From contig NZ_BAAAYL010000001.1 of NCBI RefSeq assembly GCF_039536205.1, forward strand, positions 5,208,001 to 5,272,000: a DNA stretch of 64,000 bases, written 5' to 3'. Origin of the DNA: Streptomyces sannanensis (GTDB taxonomy: Bacteria; Actinomycetota; Actinomycetes; Streptomycetales; Streptomycetaceae). Below are positions 16,364-24,022 of this stretch, one piece after another. The position numbers were made by a program, and so were the translations under genes. Under the pieces are notes generated by a model. The model ran no database searches and had not been told where the DNA came from. It was given only the letters and a program-made list of their open reading frames with translations. Each line of letters opens with the position of its first letter. The first letter of the stretch is position 1.

Positions 16364-17128
16364 ATGTCGCCCTACGACCCATCGGCCTTTCCGCCCTTCG
16401 CTGTCACTGTCGATCTGGTCGTGCTCACCGTGCGGCGCCATGCGCTCTGTGCGCTGGTCGTACGCCGCGGGGAGCCGCCGTTCCAGGGCCGGTGGGCGCT
16501 GCCCGGCGGATTCGTCCGGGCCGACGAGGATCTCGCGGCGGCGGCAGCACGGGAGCTCATGGAGGAGACCGGGCTGTGCGCGCACGACCCCGCGTCACCC
16601 GCGGTCGGCAACGGCGCCCATCTCGAACAGCTCGCCACCTACGGCGATCCCGAGCGAGACCCCCGTATGAGGGTCGTTAGCGTGGCACATCTGGTGCTCG
16701 CCCCCGATCTGCCCGCGCCCCGGGCGGGCGGTGACGCGCACAGTGCCCGCTGGGCGCCGGTCCAGGAGCTGATCGACCAGGAGACGGGTTCCGGCCTGGA
16801 GGGCGAGCAGTCCGCCCCGCTCGCCTTCGACCACGCGCGGATCCTCGCGGACGGCGTGGAGCGGGCCCGATCCAAGATCGAGTACTCCTCGCTCGCCACC
16901 GCGTTCTGCCCGCCCGAGTTCACGGTCGGCGAGCTGCGCCGGGTGTACGAGGCGGTCTGGGGGGTGGCCCTGGACCCGCGGAACTTCCATCGCAAGGTGA
17001 CGGGTACGCCGGGGTTCCTGGTTCCCGCGGGCGGTACGACGACCCGGCAGGGAGGCAGGCCCGCCCAGTTGTTCAGGGCGGGCGGCGCGACCTTGCTCAA
17101 CCCGCCGATGCTGCGCCCGGAAGTCTGA
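16364..17128 (+). CDS. NrtR-like Nudix domain transcriptional regulator
   Basis: A 254-residue protein with an N-terminal Nudix domain and a C-terminal winged-helix domain, the architecture of NrtR regulators of NAD metabolism, which sense ADP-ribose-type ligands. The Nudix box fits GX5EX7REUXEEXGU perfectly (residues 49-71: starts GFVRADE, ends RELMEETGL), so it may still hydrolyse substrates, unlike some NrtR. The C-terminal part has FTVGELRRVYEAVWGVALDPRNFHRKV, the recognition-helix region of that family. ATGs at 16352 and 16328 are in frame; 16364 gives the standard start MSPYDPSAF. Target genes are not adjacent. Confidence 0.8.
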   Translation: MSPYDPSAFPPFAVTVDLVVLTVRRHALCALVVRRGEPPFQGRWALPGGFVRADEDLAAAAARELMEETGLCAHDPASPAVGNGAHLEQLATYGDPERDPRMRVVSVAHLVLAPDLPAPRAGGDAHSARWAPVQELIDQETGSGLEGEQSAPLAFDHARILADGVERARSKIEYSSLATAFCPPEFTVGELRRVYEAVWGVALDPRNFHRKVTGTPGFLVPAGGTTTRQGGRPAQLFRAGGATLLNPPMLRPEV

Positions 17129-17132
17129 CACC

Positions 17133-17150
17133 CGCAGCCGAAAGGCTGCG
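17133..17150 (+). terminator. Hairpin after the Nudix regulator gene
   Basis: Seven-bp arms CGCAGCC and GGCTGCG with a GAAA tetraloop, 5 bp after the stop codon. Confidence 0.6.
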
Positions 17151-17230
17151 CCGAAAGTCCGAAATATCGCGTTATCTTGCTCAGGTACCCGCCTTGCCGT
17201 CGTGCGGTTCCCCCATCTGCGAGAGAAGCG

Positions 17231-19363
17231 ATGCTCCAGGCCATCGGACTCACCAGTGCCCCCCGCCGGTTCCTGCCGCCCACCGTGGACGATCTGAGCT
17301 TCGAGGCCCGGCCCGGCTGTGTCACGGCTCTCCTCGGCGCCCCGGGATCCGGCAAGACCACAACCCTCCGACTGATGCTCGAACTCGAAACGGGCCGCGG
17401 GGTCACCTACTTCCGCGGACGTCCGCTCCACCAGGTCGCCCACCCGGCCCGTGAGGTGGGTGCCCTCCTCGGGGACGTACCGGGCCACCCGGCCCGTACC
17501 GTCCGCAACCAGCTCCGCATGCTCTGCGCCGCGGTGGGAGTGCCGGTCTCCCGCGCCGATGCCATGCTCGAACGCGTGGGCCTCGCCGGTGTCCGCGACG
17601 AGCGCCTCGGCACGCTCCCACTCGGCATGGACCGCCGACTCGGCCTCGCCTGCGCACTGTTGGGCGACCCGCACACCCTGCTCCTCGACGAACCGGCCCG
17701 GCGTCTCTCGCCGCGCGAGAGCGGCTGGCTGTACGAGCTGCTGCGCAGCCACGCGGAGCAAGGGGGCACGGTCCTGTGCACCGTCAGCGACGCCAAGGAG
17801 GCCGCCCGCACCGCCGACCATGTCATCGCCATCGACGGCGGCCGGCTCGTCGCGGACCAGGGCGCAGCCGACTTCACCCGCACCCGGCTGCGTCCCTGCG
17901 TAGCGGTCCGAACTCCGCACGCCGCCCGACTCGCCGCCCTTCTCAGCAGGGAGGCCCGCACCGGCCGGCGCTCCATGGAGGTGGTCGCCGAGAGCGGCAG
18001 CCGTCTGTACATCTACGGAAGCAGCTGCGGGGAGATCGGCGAGGCGGCCTTCCGCCATGGCGTCCTGCTCCACCAACTCGCCGACGAGATCCCTGACCTC
18101 AGTCCGCCCCGGCGCCTCGGCGATCCCCGGCCCGCACCTGGCCCGGAGGTCGACCGTGCCGACGCTGCCCGTCCCGATGCCCCGGCTGCCGCCGCCACTG
18201 ACGGCGCCTCACTCGATGCCGGGCCTCACGGATTCGTCGACGCCGACCCAGAGGCCGCGGCCTGCGGTCCCGCCGAAGTCCTGACCGGCACCGGGCAACC
18301 CGCGCCGGGCACCGGCACGGCCGTCCCGGCCCAAACAGGCGGCGACGGCGCCCCCGGTTCAGGGGAATCCGCGGCCGGGGCCCCATACGACGGCGACGCC
18401 GGCCTTGACGCACCGGAGGGCGCCGGTGCCGCTGACACCACGCCCGATGCCGAGCGCCGTGCCGCCCGCGTCCGCGCCGTGGACGGCGCCGGGACGGGCG
18501 TCCCGGTGGGAGATGGCCGTCATACCGGCTCACCGGTGCGGGGCGGAGTGAAGGCCTCCGGCGTGAGCCCCATGATCAGGCGGCGCACGCTTCACGGGCC
18601 GTTGCGGCCGTACCGGTACGAGCTGCACCGACTGCTCGGTGTCCGGACGACCGGTCTGATCGTGGCCGCTGTGCTGGTCGGGTCCGCCGTCATCGCCGTG
18701 CTGCTCGCGCGCGACGCGCGCACCGTGCTGCCGGGCCTGCTGGCGGCGTGGCCCGGCTGGCTTCCGCTGCCGCCCGCCGCTCTGGGGGCCGGGCTGCTCG
18801 GTGCCCTCGCCTTCGGCGAGGAGTTCCGCTATCCCGCGCTCGGCGTCGACCGGGGCACCGTGCCGCGCCGGCTCGGCCTGTTGCTCGCCAAGCTCGTGGT
18901 GGCCGCCGGGGCGGCCCTGCTGCTCGGCGCGCTCACCGTTGCGGCGGACTGGGAGCTCATTCGGCTGCTGTACGGAGCCGACTTGGCGCACCTCCCGGCG
19001 GACTTGGCGTCAAAGGCGGCGAGTTGGGCCGGCCTCACCGTGGGCTGCGCCTGGGCGGGACTGCTCGGCGCCGCGGTGTTCCGGGCCACGACCGCCGGTG
19101 TGGCCGCCGTGCTGGCCGTACCGGTCGTCGTCGCCCCACTGGTGCGCGAGGTACTGGAAGCGCCCCTGGCCCCTTCCGCCCTTGCCCTCGCGGCCAGGCT
19201 GCGAGGGCTGGCCTGGGTGCGGTGGCCGCAGGAGGCGGACCGCTGGCTGGCGGCCGCCGTACGGCTCGTCGCCCAGCCCGTGGGTGCGGCCCTGGTGCTG
19301 TCGCTCCTGGCCCTGCTCTGCGCGTATCTGGTCATCATCCTTCGCGCCAAAGCGCGTTGGTGA
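17231..19363 (+). CDS. ABC transporter ATPase fused to a membrane domain
   Basis: A 710-residue single-chain ABC protein. Residues 1-230: ATPase, Walker A LLGAPGSGKTTT, Walker B HTLLLDEP, H-loop region replaced by TVSDAKEA; the ABC signature is degenerate (LPLGMDRRLG where LSGGQ is expected). Residues about 310-450: a long low-complexity Ala/Gly/Asp/Pro linker. Residues 465-710: six or so hydrophobic helices (e.g. TTGLIVAAVLVGSAVIAVLLA). ATPase-first fused exporters of this sort are unusual, and substrate is unknown. The ATG at 17231 has GAGAGAAG upstream. Confidence 0.82.
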   Translation: MLQAIGLTSAPRRFLPPTVDDLSFEARPGCVTALLGAPGSGKTTTLRLMLELETGRGVTYFRGRPLHQVAHPAREVGALLGDVPGHPARTVRNQLRMLCAAVGVPVSRADAMLERVGLAGVRDERLGTLPLGMDRRLGLACALLGDPHTLLLDEPARRLSPRESGWLYELLRSHAEQGGTVLCTVSDAKEAARTADHVIAIDGGRLVADQGAADFTRTRLRPCVAVRTPHAARLAALLSREARTGRRSMEVVAESGSRLYIYGSSCGEIGEAAFRHGVLLHQLADEIPDLSPPRRLGDPRPAPGPEVDRADAARPDAPAAAATDGASLDAGPHGFVDADPEAAACGPAEVLTGTGQPAPGTGTAVPAQTGGDGAPGSGESAAGAPYDGDAGLDAPEGAGAADTTPDAERRAARVRAVDGAGTGVPVGDGRHTGSPVRGGVKASGVSPMIRRRTLHGPLRPYRYELHRLLGVRTTGLIVAAVLVGSAVIAVLLARDARTVLPGLLAAWPGWLPLPPAALGAGLLGALAFGEEFRYPALGVDRGTVPRRLGLLLAKLVVAAGAALLLGALTVAADWELIRLLYGADLAHLPADLASKAASWAGLTVGCAWAGLLGAAVFRATTAGVAAVLAVPVVVAPLVREVLEAPLAPSALALAARLRGLAWVRWPQEADRWLAAAVRLVAQPVGAALVLSLLALLCAYLVIILRAKARW

Positions 19364-19512
19364 CCGAATGTGCGGTCGTCGCACACAACTCCCCGGGAAT
19401 TGCGCGCTTCTTTCCGATAAAGCGTCAATTGAAGGGCGGGCACCGATCACCCTTTCGTGTGCTTTTCACCAAAGACCTCAAGGGCTGCGGGAGCCACGCC
19501 GACAAAGGATGC

Positions 19513-20403
19513 GTGAGTACCCTTGCGCACACCATGATGACCACCGCCCGCCCCGCAGAGACCGGACTCGTGGGCCCGGGCGAACTCGACCGCTATCCCT
19601 ACGCGGAGGCGCCCGGCGCCGATCGCGTCGGAGCTCCCTCCTGGGAGGGCGCGGACACGGAACTGGGCCGGGTTGGCGGCCGGCGCGCGGCCGGCAGTCG
19701 CGGCCGCGGCCTGCACGGCCAACTCGTCCAGCAGCTCGGCCAGATGATCGTCTCCGGCGATCTGGGCGCCGACCGTCCGCTCGTCCCCGAGGAGATCGGT
19801 CAGCGCTTCGAGGTCTCCCGCACCGTCGTACGGGAGTCGCTGCGCGTCCTGGAGGCCAAGGGCCTCGTCAGCGCCCGGCCCAATGTGGGCACCCGGGTCC
19901 GTCCGGTGAGCGACTGGAATCTGCTGGACCCGGACATCATCGAGTGGCGGGCCTTCGGCCCGCAGCGCGAGGACCAGCGGCGCGAGCTGAGCGAGCTGCG
20001 CTGGACGATCGAACCCCTCGCCGCCCGCCTCGCGGCGGGACACGGACGCGAGGACGTGCAGCAGCGGCTGTCCGACATGGTCGGAATCATGAGTCACGCC
20101 CTCACCCAGGGTGACTCCGTCACCTTCTCCCGGGCCGACGCCGAGTTCCACGCCCTCCTCATCCAGGTCGCGGGCAACCGCATGCTCGAGCACCTCTCGG
20201 GAATCGTCTCCGCCGCTCTCCAGGTGTCCGGCGGCCCGGCCACCGGCTGTGAGCGCCCCACCGAGTCCGCTCTCACCCACCACTCCCGGATCGTCGATGC
20301 CCTCGCTTCGGGTGATGCCGCCGCCGCCGAGACGGCCATGCGCCAACTGCTCACCGTTCACCCCGAGGTGGAGCGTGTCGTCCCGGCCCCCCGGGAGCAC
20401 TGA
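19513..20403 (+). CDS. FadR/GntR family transcriptional regulator
   Basis: A 296-residue regulator of the FadR subfamily of GntR. The winged-helix DNA-binding domain covers about residues 68-135 (GLHGQLVQQLGQMIVSGDL, then FEVSRTVVRESLRVLEAKGLV) and the all-helical FCD ligand domain follows (RELSELRWTIEPLAARLAA; metal-type residues D and H in RADAEFHALLIQVAGN). FCD proteins bind organic acids such as sugar acids or lactate. The GTG at 19513 has AAAGGA at good spacing; ATG pairs at 19534 and 19537 are alternatives. It lies directly before hrdB and is separated from it by a strong terminator. Confidence 0.88.
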   Translation: MSTLAHTMMTTARPAETGLVGPGELDRYPYAEAPGADRVGAPSWEGADTELGRVGGRRAAGSRGRGLHGQLVQQLGQMIVSGDLGADRPLVPEEIGQRFEVSRTVVRESLRVLEAKGLVSARPNVGTRVRPVSDWNLLDPDIIEWRAFGPQREDQRRELSELRWTIEPLAARLAAGHGREDVQQRLSDMVGIMSHALTQGDSVTFSRADAEFHALLIQVAGNRMLEHLSGIVSAALQVSGGPATGCERPTESALTHHSRIVDALASGDAAAAETAMRQLLTVHPEVERVVPAPREH

Positions 20404-20433
20404 TCCGGGCTGCGGCCCGTGGCGTAGCGATAT

Positions 20434-20463
20434 GTGTCGCCGGACCACGGGGTCCGGCGACAC
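20434..20463 (+). terminator. Terminator after the FadR-type gene
   Basis: Perfect 13-bp stem (GTGTCGCCGGACC and its complement) with an ACGG loop, 30 bp after the stop codon. It insulates the hrdB promoter region. Confidence 0.85.
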
Positions 20464-20730
20464 GATTGTGACCATATTCACCAATTATTTCCGTTATGTC
20501 TGAATTGGGGTGTGACTCGGGCCACGAAAATTGGGCGTAACACTCCTCGCGGTTGCGCGATGACCTAAGAGGTGACAGCCGAGGAGGGAATACGGACGCC
20601 GTTGATGGCGCTGTAGGTGCTCCAAGGTTCAGCCCGCGCCGCCGGTGCATCCGCAGACCGGTGGTCGTCGGCCCCAGCCCGGACGAGGGTGGGGCCGGAA
20701 GCCGTTTTCCATCGTTCCGAGAGGTTGTTC
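20464..20730 (+). promoter_or_regulatory. hrdB promoter and leader region
   Basis: A 267-bp gene-free region, AT-richer in its first 80 bp (CACCAATTATTTCCGTTATG), where one expects the vegetative promoter; GCGTAACACT near 20535 is a possible -10 area. GGAAT at 20587-20591 followed 18 nt later by GCT resembles the SigR-type consensus GGAAT-N18-GTT with one mismatch; hrdB is known to have a SigR-dependent promoter in S. coelicolor. Positions are tentative. Confidence 0.4.
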
Positions 20731-22275
20731 GTGTCGGCCAGCACATCCCGTACGCTCCCGCCCGAGATCGCCGAGTCCCAGTCCGTGATGGCGCTCATCG
20801 AGCGGGGAAAGGCTGATGGGCAGATCGCCGGCGACGACGTGCGTCGGGCCTTCGAGGCTGACCAGATTCCGCCAACCCAGTGGAAGAATGTTCTGCGCAG
20901 CCTCAACCAGATCCTCGAGGAAGAGGGTGTGACGCTGATGGTCAGTGCCGCGGAATCCCCCAAGCGCACCCGCAAGAGCGTCGCAGCTAAGAGCCCGGTC
21001 AAGCGCACCGCCACCAAGACTGTCGCGGCCAAGACGACCGTGACCAGGACCGTTGCGGCCACGGCGGCCCCGTCGGCCGAGGCCGTGGATGCCGCGGCCG
21101 ACGAAACCACTGCTGCTTCCGCCAAGAAGGCCGTCGCCAAGAAGGCGGCCGTGAAGAAGACCGCGGTCAAGAAGACCGTGGCCAAGAAGACCACGGCGAA
21201 GAAGGCCGCCGCCAAGAAGGGCGACGACGAGCTGCTCGACGCCGATGAGCTGCTCGAGGACGTGCAGCCCGGCAAGGGTGACGAGGCCGAGGGTGAGGCC
21301 CAGGGCTTCGTCCTGTCCGACGAGGACGAGGACGACGCGCCCGCGCAGCAGGTCGCCGCGGCCGGCGCCACCGCCGACCCGGTCAAGGACTACCTCAAGC
21401 AGATCGGAAAGGTCCCCCTGCTCAACGCCGAGCAGGAGGTCGAGCTGGCCAAGCGCATCGAGGCGGGTCTGTTCGCCGAGGACAAGCTGGCCAACTCCGA
21501 CAAACTGGCGCCGAAGCTCAAGCGCGAGCTGGAGATCATCGCCGAGGACGGCCGGCGCGCCAAGAACCACCTGCTGGAGGCCAACCTCCGACTGGTCGTC
21601 TCGCTCGCCAAGCGCTACACCGGCCGCGGCATGCTCTTCCTGGACCTGATCCAGGAGGGCAACCTCGGTCTGATCCGCGCGGTCGAGAAATTCGACTACA
21701 CCAAGGGATACAAGTTCTCCACGTATGCCACCTGGTGGATCCGTCAGGCGATCACCCGCGCCATGGCCGACCAGGCCCGCACCATCCGTATCCCGGTGCA
21801 CATGGTCGAGGTCATCAACAAGCTCGCGCGCGTCCAGCGCCAGATGCTCCAGGACCTGGGCCGCGAGCCCACCCCGGAGGAGCTGGCCAAGGAGCTCGAC
21901 ATGACCCCGGAGAAGGTCATCGAGGTCCAGAAGTACGGCCGCGAGCCGATCTCGCTGCACACCCCGCTGGGCGAGGACGGCGACAGCGAGTTCGGTGACC
22001 TGATCGAGGACTCCGAGGCGGTCGTTCCGGCCGACGCGGTGAGCTTCACGCTGCTCCAGGAACAGCTGCACTCCGTGCTGGACACGCTGTCCGAGCGTGA
22101 GGCGGGCGTGGTCTCCATGCGCTTCGGTCTCACGGACGGCCAGCCGAAGACCCTCGACGAGATCGGCAAGGTCTACGGCGTTACGCGTGAGCGCATCCGC
22201 CAGATCGAGTCGAAGACGATGTCGAAGCTGCGTCACCCGTCGCGCTCCCAGGTGCTGCGGGACTACCTCGACTAA
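20731..22275 (+). CDS. hrdB: Principal RNA polymerase sigma factor HrdB
   Basis: The 514-residue housekeeping sigma-70. It begins [15 protein letters not shown] from a GTG preceded by GAGAGG, the known Streptomyces start. Region 1.1-like N-terminus is followed by a Lys/Ala-rich tract with many KK pairs (about residues 85-165) and an acidic stretch. Region 1.2 begins [16 protein letters not shown]; region 2 includes [16 protein letters not shown] and the -10 recognising [15 protein letters not shown]; region 4.2 ends the protein with [19 protein letters not shown]. Essential gene in Streptomyces. The conserved core appears identical to the S. coelicolor protein as I remember it; the Lys-rich linker differs. 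Confidence 0.98.
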   Translation: MSASTSRTLPPEIAESQSVMALIERGKADGQIAGDDVRRAFEADQIPPTQWKNVLRSLNQILEEEGVTLMVSAAESPKRTRKSVAAKSPVKRTATKTVAAKTTVTRTVAATAAPSAEAVDAAADETTAASAKKAVAKKAAVKKTAVKKTVAKKTTAKKAAAKKGDDELLDADELLEDVQPGKGDEAEGEAQGFVLSDEDEDDAPAQQVAAAGATADPVKDYLKQIGKVPLLNAEQEVELAKRIEAGLFAEDKLANSDKLAPKLKRELEIIAEDGRRAKNHLLEANLRLVVSLAKRYTGRGMLFLDLIQEGNLGLIRAVEKFDYTKGYKFSTYATWWIRQAITRAMADQARTIRIPVHMVEVINKLARVQRQMLQDLGREPTPEELAKELDMTPEKVIEVQKYGREPISLHTPLGEDGDSEFGDLIEDSEAVVPADAVSFTLLQEQLHSVLDTLSEREAGVVSMRFGLTDGQPKTLDEIGKVYGVTRERIRQIESKTMSKLRHPSRSQVLRDYLD

Positions 22276-22300
22276 AGGCCGCGTCACACGGCTGCCGTGG

Positions 22301-22337
22301 GCCCGGAGCTCCGTACCACCGGTACGGAGCTCCGGGC
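22301..22337 (+). terminator. hrdB terminator
   Basis: Perfect 17-bp stem (22301-22317 with 22321-22337) around a 3-nt loop, 25 bp after the hrdB stop. Confidence 0.85.
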
Positions 22338-22418
22338 CTCCGTCGTTCCGAGGTGCGTGTCGGCCACTGCTGGATGACTCTGGGTGTGCATATGTCAGCG
22401 CAGAGTCAGGAGTCCGTC

Positions 22419-23249
22419 ATGCGTCCTCGCCCCATCCGATCACCGGCCAGAGCGCTGGCCCTGGCAGCCGTGACGGCTCTGGCACCCCTGATGGTGTCCG
22501 TCCCCGCGGCCGCCGACAGTGTGATCATCGGTGGTGCTCCGGTGAGCATCACGGGCAATCCGTGGGTCGTCGCGGTGTCCAGCCGTTCCCTGTTCGGCGC
22601 AGCGCGGGCGGGTCAGTTCTGCGGCGGGGTGGTGGTCGCGCCGGACCGGGTGGTGACGGCCGCCCATTGCATGAACGAGGACGCGCTCGGCGTCTCGCCG
22701 GCCGAGCTGGCCGACCTCAAAGTCGTCGCGGGACGTACGAAGCTGCAGGCCGAGGGGGGCCATGAGATCGAGGTGAGCAAGGTCTACGTCAATCCGACGT
22801 ACGACGGCTACACGCGCGAGGGTGATCTCGCCGTTCTCACCCTGGCGCGGGCTCTGCCGGCCGAGAATGTGATCAAGGTTGCGGGTCCCGGCGACCCCGT
22901 GTACGAGCCGGGCACGGCCGCCTCCGTCTACGGCTGGGGGGACACCACGGGCTACGGCACATACGCCTCGTCATTGCGCGCGGCACCGGTGCAGGTGCTG
23001 CCCGACGAGGCCTGCGAAAAGGCGTATCCCGGAGGCTCTGCCGGAAAGTACCGCTCGGCCACCATGCTCTGCGCGGGTGGTCCCAGGGGTGGGCGTGACG
23101 CATGCCAGGGCGACAGCGGGGGGCCGCTGGTGGCCAAGGGCACGCTCATCGGGCTTGTTTCCTGGGGCAATGGCTGCGGTAAGTCGGACAGCCCCGGGGT
23201 GTACACCCGGATCTCCGCCTTCGTCCAGCAGGCCACCGCGGGACGATGA
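22419..23249 (+). CDS. Secreted trypsin-like serine protease (S1 family)
   Basis: A 276-residue precursor with a signal peptide (residues 1-32: Arg-rich start, hydrophobic LALAAVTALAPLMVSV, cleavage near AAA-DS) and a chymotrypsin-fold domain. The mature part starts near VIIGGAPVSI. Catalytic triad: His83 in TAAHC, Asp136 in GDLAVL and Ser233 in GDSGGP. Asp227, six residues before the serine, predicts trypsin-like cleavage after Lys/Arg. Cysteines fit the usual disulfides. The ATG at 22419 has AGGAG upstream; two upstream in-frame ATGs would put a polar stretch before the signal peptide. Confidence 0.92.
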   Translation: MRPRPIRSPARALALAAVTALAPLMVSVPAAADSVIIGGAPVSITGNPWVVAVSSRSLFGAARAGQFCGGVVVAPDRVVTAAHCMNEDALGVSPAELADLKVVAGRTKLQAEGGHEIEVSKVYVNPTYDGYTREGDLAVLTLARALPAENVIKVAGPGDPVYEPGTAASVYGWGDTTGYGTYASSLRAAPVQVLPDEACEKAYPGGSAGKYRSATMLCAGGPRGGRDACQGDSGGPLVAKGTLIGLVSWGNGCGKSDSPGVYTRISAFVQQATAGR

Positions 23250-23276
23250 ACGCGGAGCGCCGGCCCGGGTACCAGA

Positions 23277-23314
23277 ACGGGTGGCCCGGCCCCTTCCGGG
23301 GCCGGGCCACCCGT
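23277..23314. terminator. Bidirectional terminator between protease and DUF7455 genes
   Basis: Perfect 17-bp GC-rich stem with a TTCC loop between convergent genes. Confidence 0.85.
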
Positions 23315-23357
23315 CGACCGGTGTTTCACCGGTCCTGGCTCGTCGCGACGTGAGGCG

Positions 23358-23588
23358 TCAGCGTTCGTCGTCACCTGCCATGGCCGGAACGGTGGTGAGC
23401 CGGTCCGTCTCGTCCTGTATCTCAGCGGCGATCTTCTTCAGTTCGGGCTCGAACTTGCGTCCGTGGTGAGCGCAGAAGAGCAGTTCACCACCGCTGGTCA
23501 GGACGACGCGCAGGTATGCCTGGGCGCCGCAGCGGTCGCAGCGATCAGCGGCCGTCAGGGGGCTCGCGGGGGTCAGAACAGTAGTCAC
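23358..23588 (-). CDS. DUF7455-type small zinc-ribbon protein
   Basis: A 76-residue acidic protein widely conserved in actinobacteria, function unknown. A single zinc-ribbon-like site is visible: DRCDRCGAQAYLRVVL (CxxC, residues 17-20) and, 19 residues on, FCAHHGRK (CxxH). The helical tail carries PELKKIAAEIQDETDRL. GTG start at 23588 with GAAGAGG upstream. It is convergent with the protease and divergent from parE. Confidence 0.82.
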   Translation of the reverse strand: MTTVLTPASPLTAADRCDRCGAQAYLRVVLTSGGELLFCAHHGRKFEPELKKIAAEIQDETDRLTTVPAMAGDDER

Positions 23589-24022
23589 GTCGCCTCTTCT
23601 CTAGCTCGACGAGCTGTCGTACCAGGGTCAACATCCAACCAGGCCGAAAACGTTCCCGCTCGTGGCTTTTCCTCGAAATTTTTTGTCAAGGTGGCTGTCT
23701 GCTGCCGGTTGGCGGCGAAGTTAGCCGTATTGCTTCGCTCTACGGTTTTTCGCTGGCTTGTCTCTTTTGATCCTCTCGGCGGGGTTGCCGTTTGTTCATG
23801 AGGACGTGCCCCGACCCTAAATGGTTCATGCCTCATTGGGAACGTGATATCCGCTTCACTCCATCGAGGGATCGAACACCCATACGACTCTGGACTAGCA
23901 TGAGTCTTCCCGAGGGTGGCGTTACATCCGCTCTACCAGGCCTCGGTACCCTCTGACCGGCGACCGACGCCTGCCCGCCATCCACTGGGCCCCTATCGAA
24001 AATTCAGCGAGGAGCGAACCGC
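23589..24022 (+). promoter_or_regulatory. Intergenic region between the DUF7455 gene and parE
   Basis: A 434-bp gene-free divergent region, much less GC-rich than the genome (e.g. TTTTCCTCGAAATTTTTTGTC near 23670-23690). It should hold promoters for both genes. TAGCAT at 23896-23901 is a possible -10 for parE; I see no convincing -35, no large palindrome and no small ORF with a ribosome-binding site. Confidence 0.4.
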
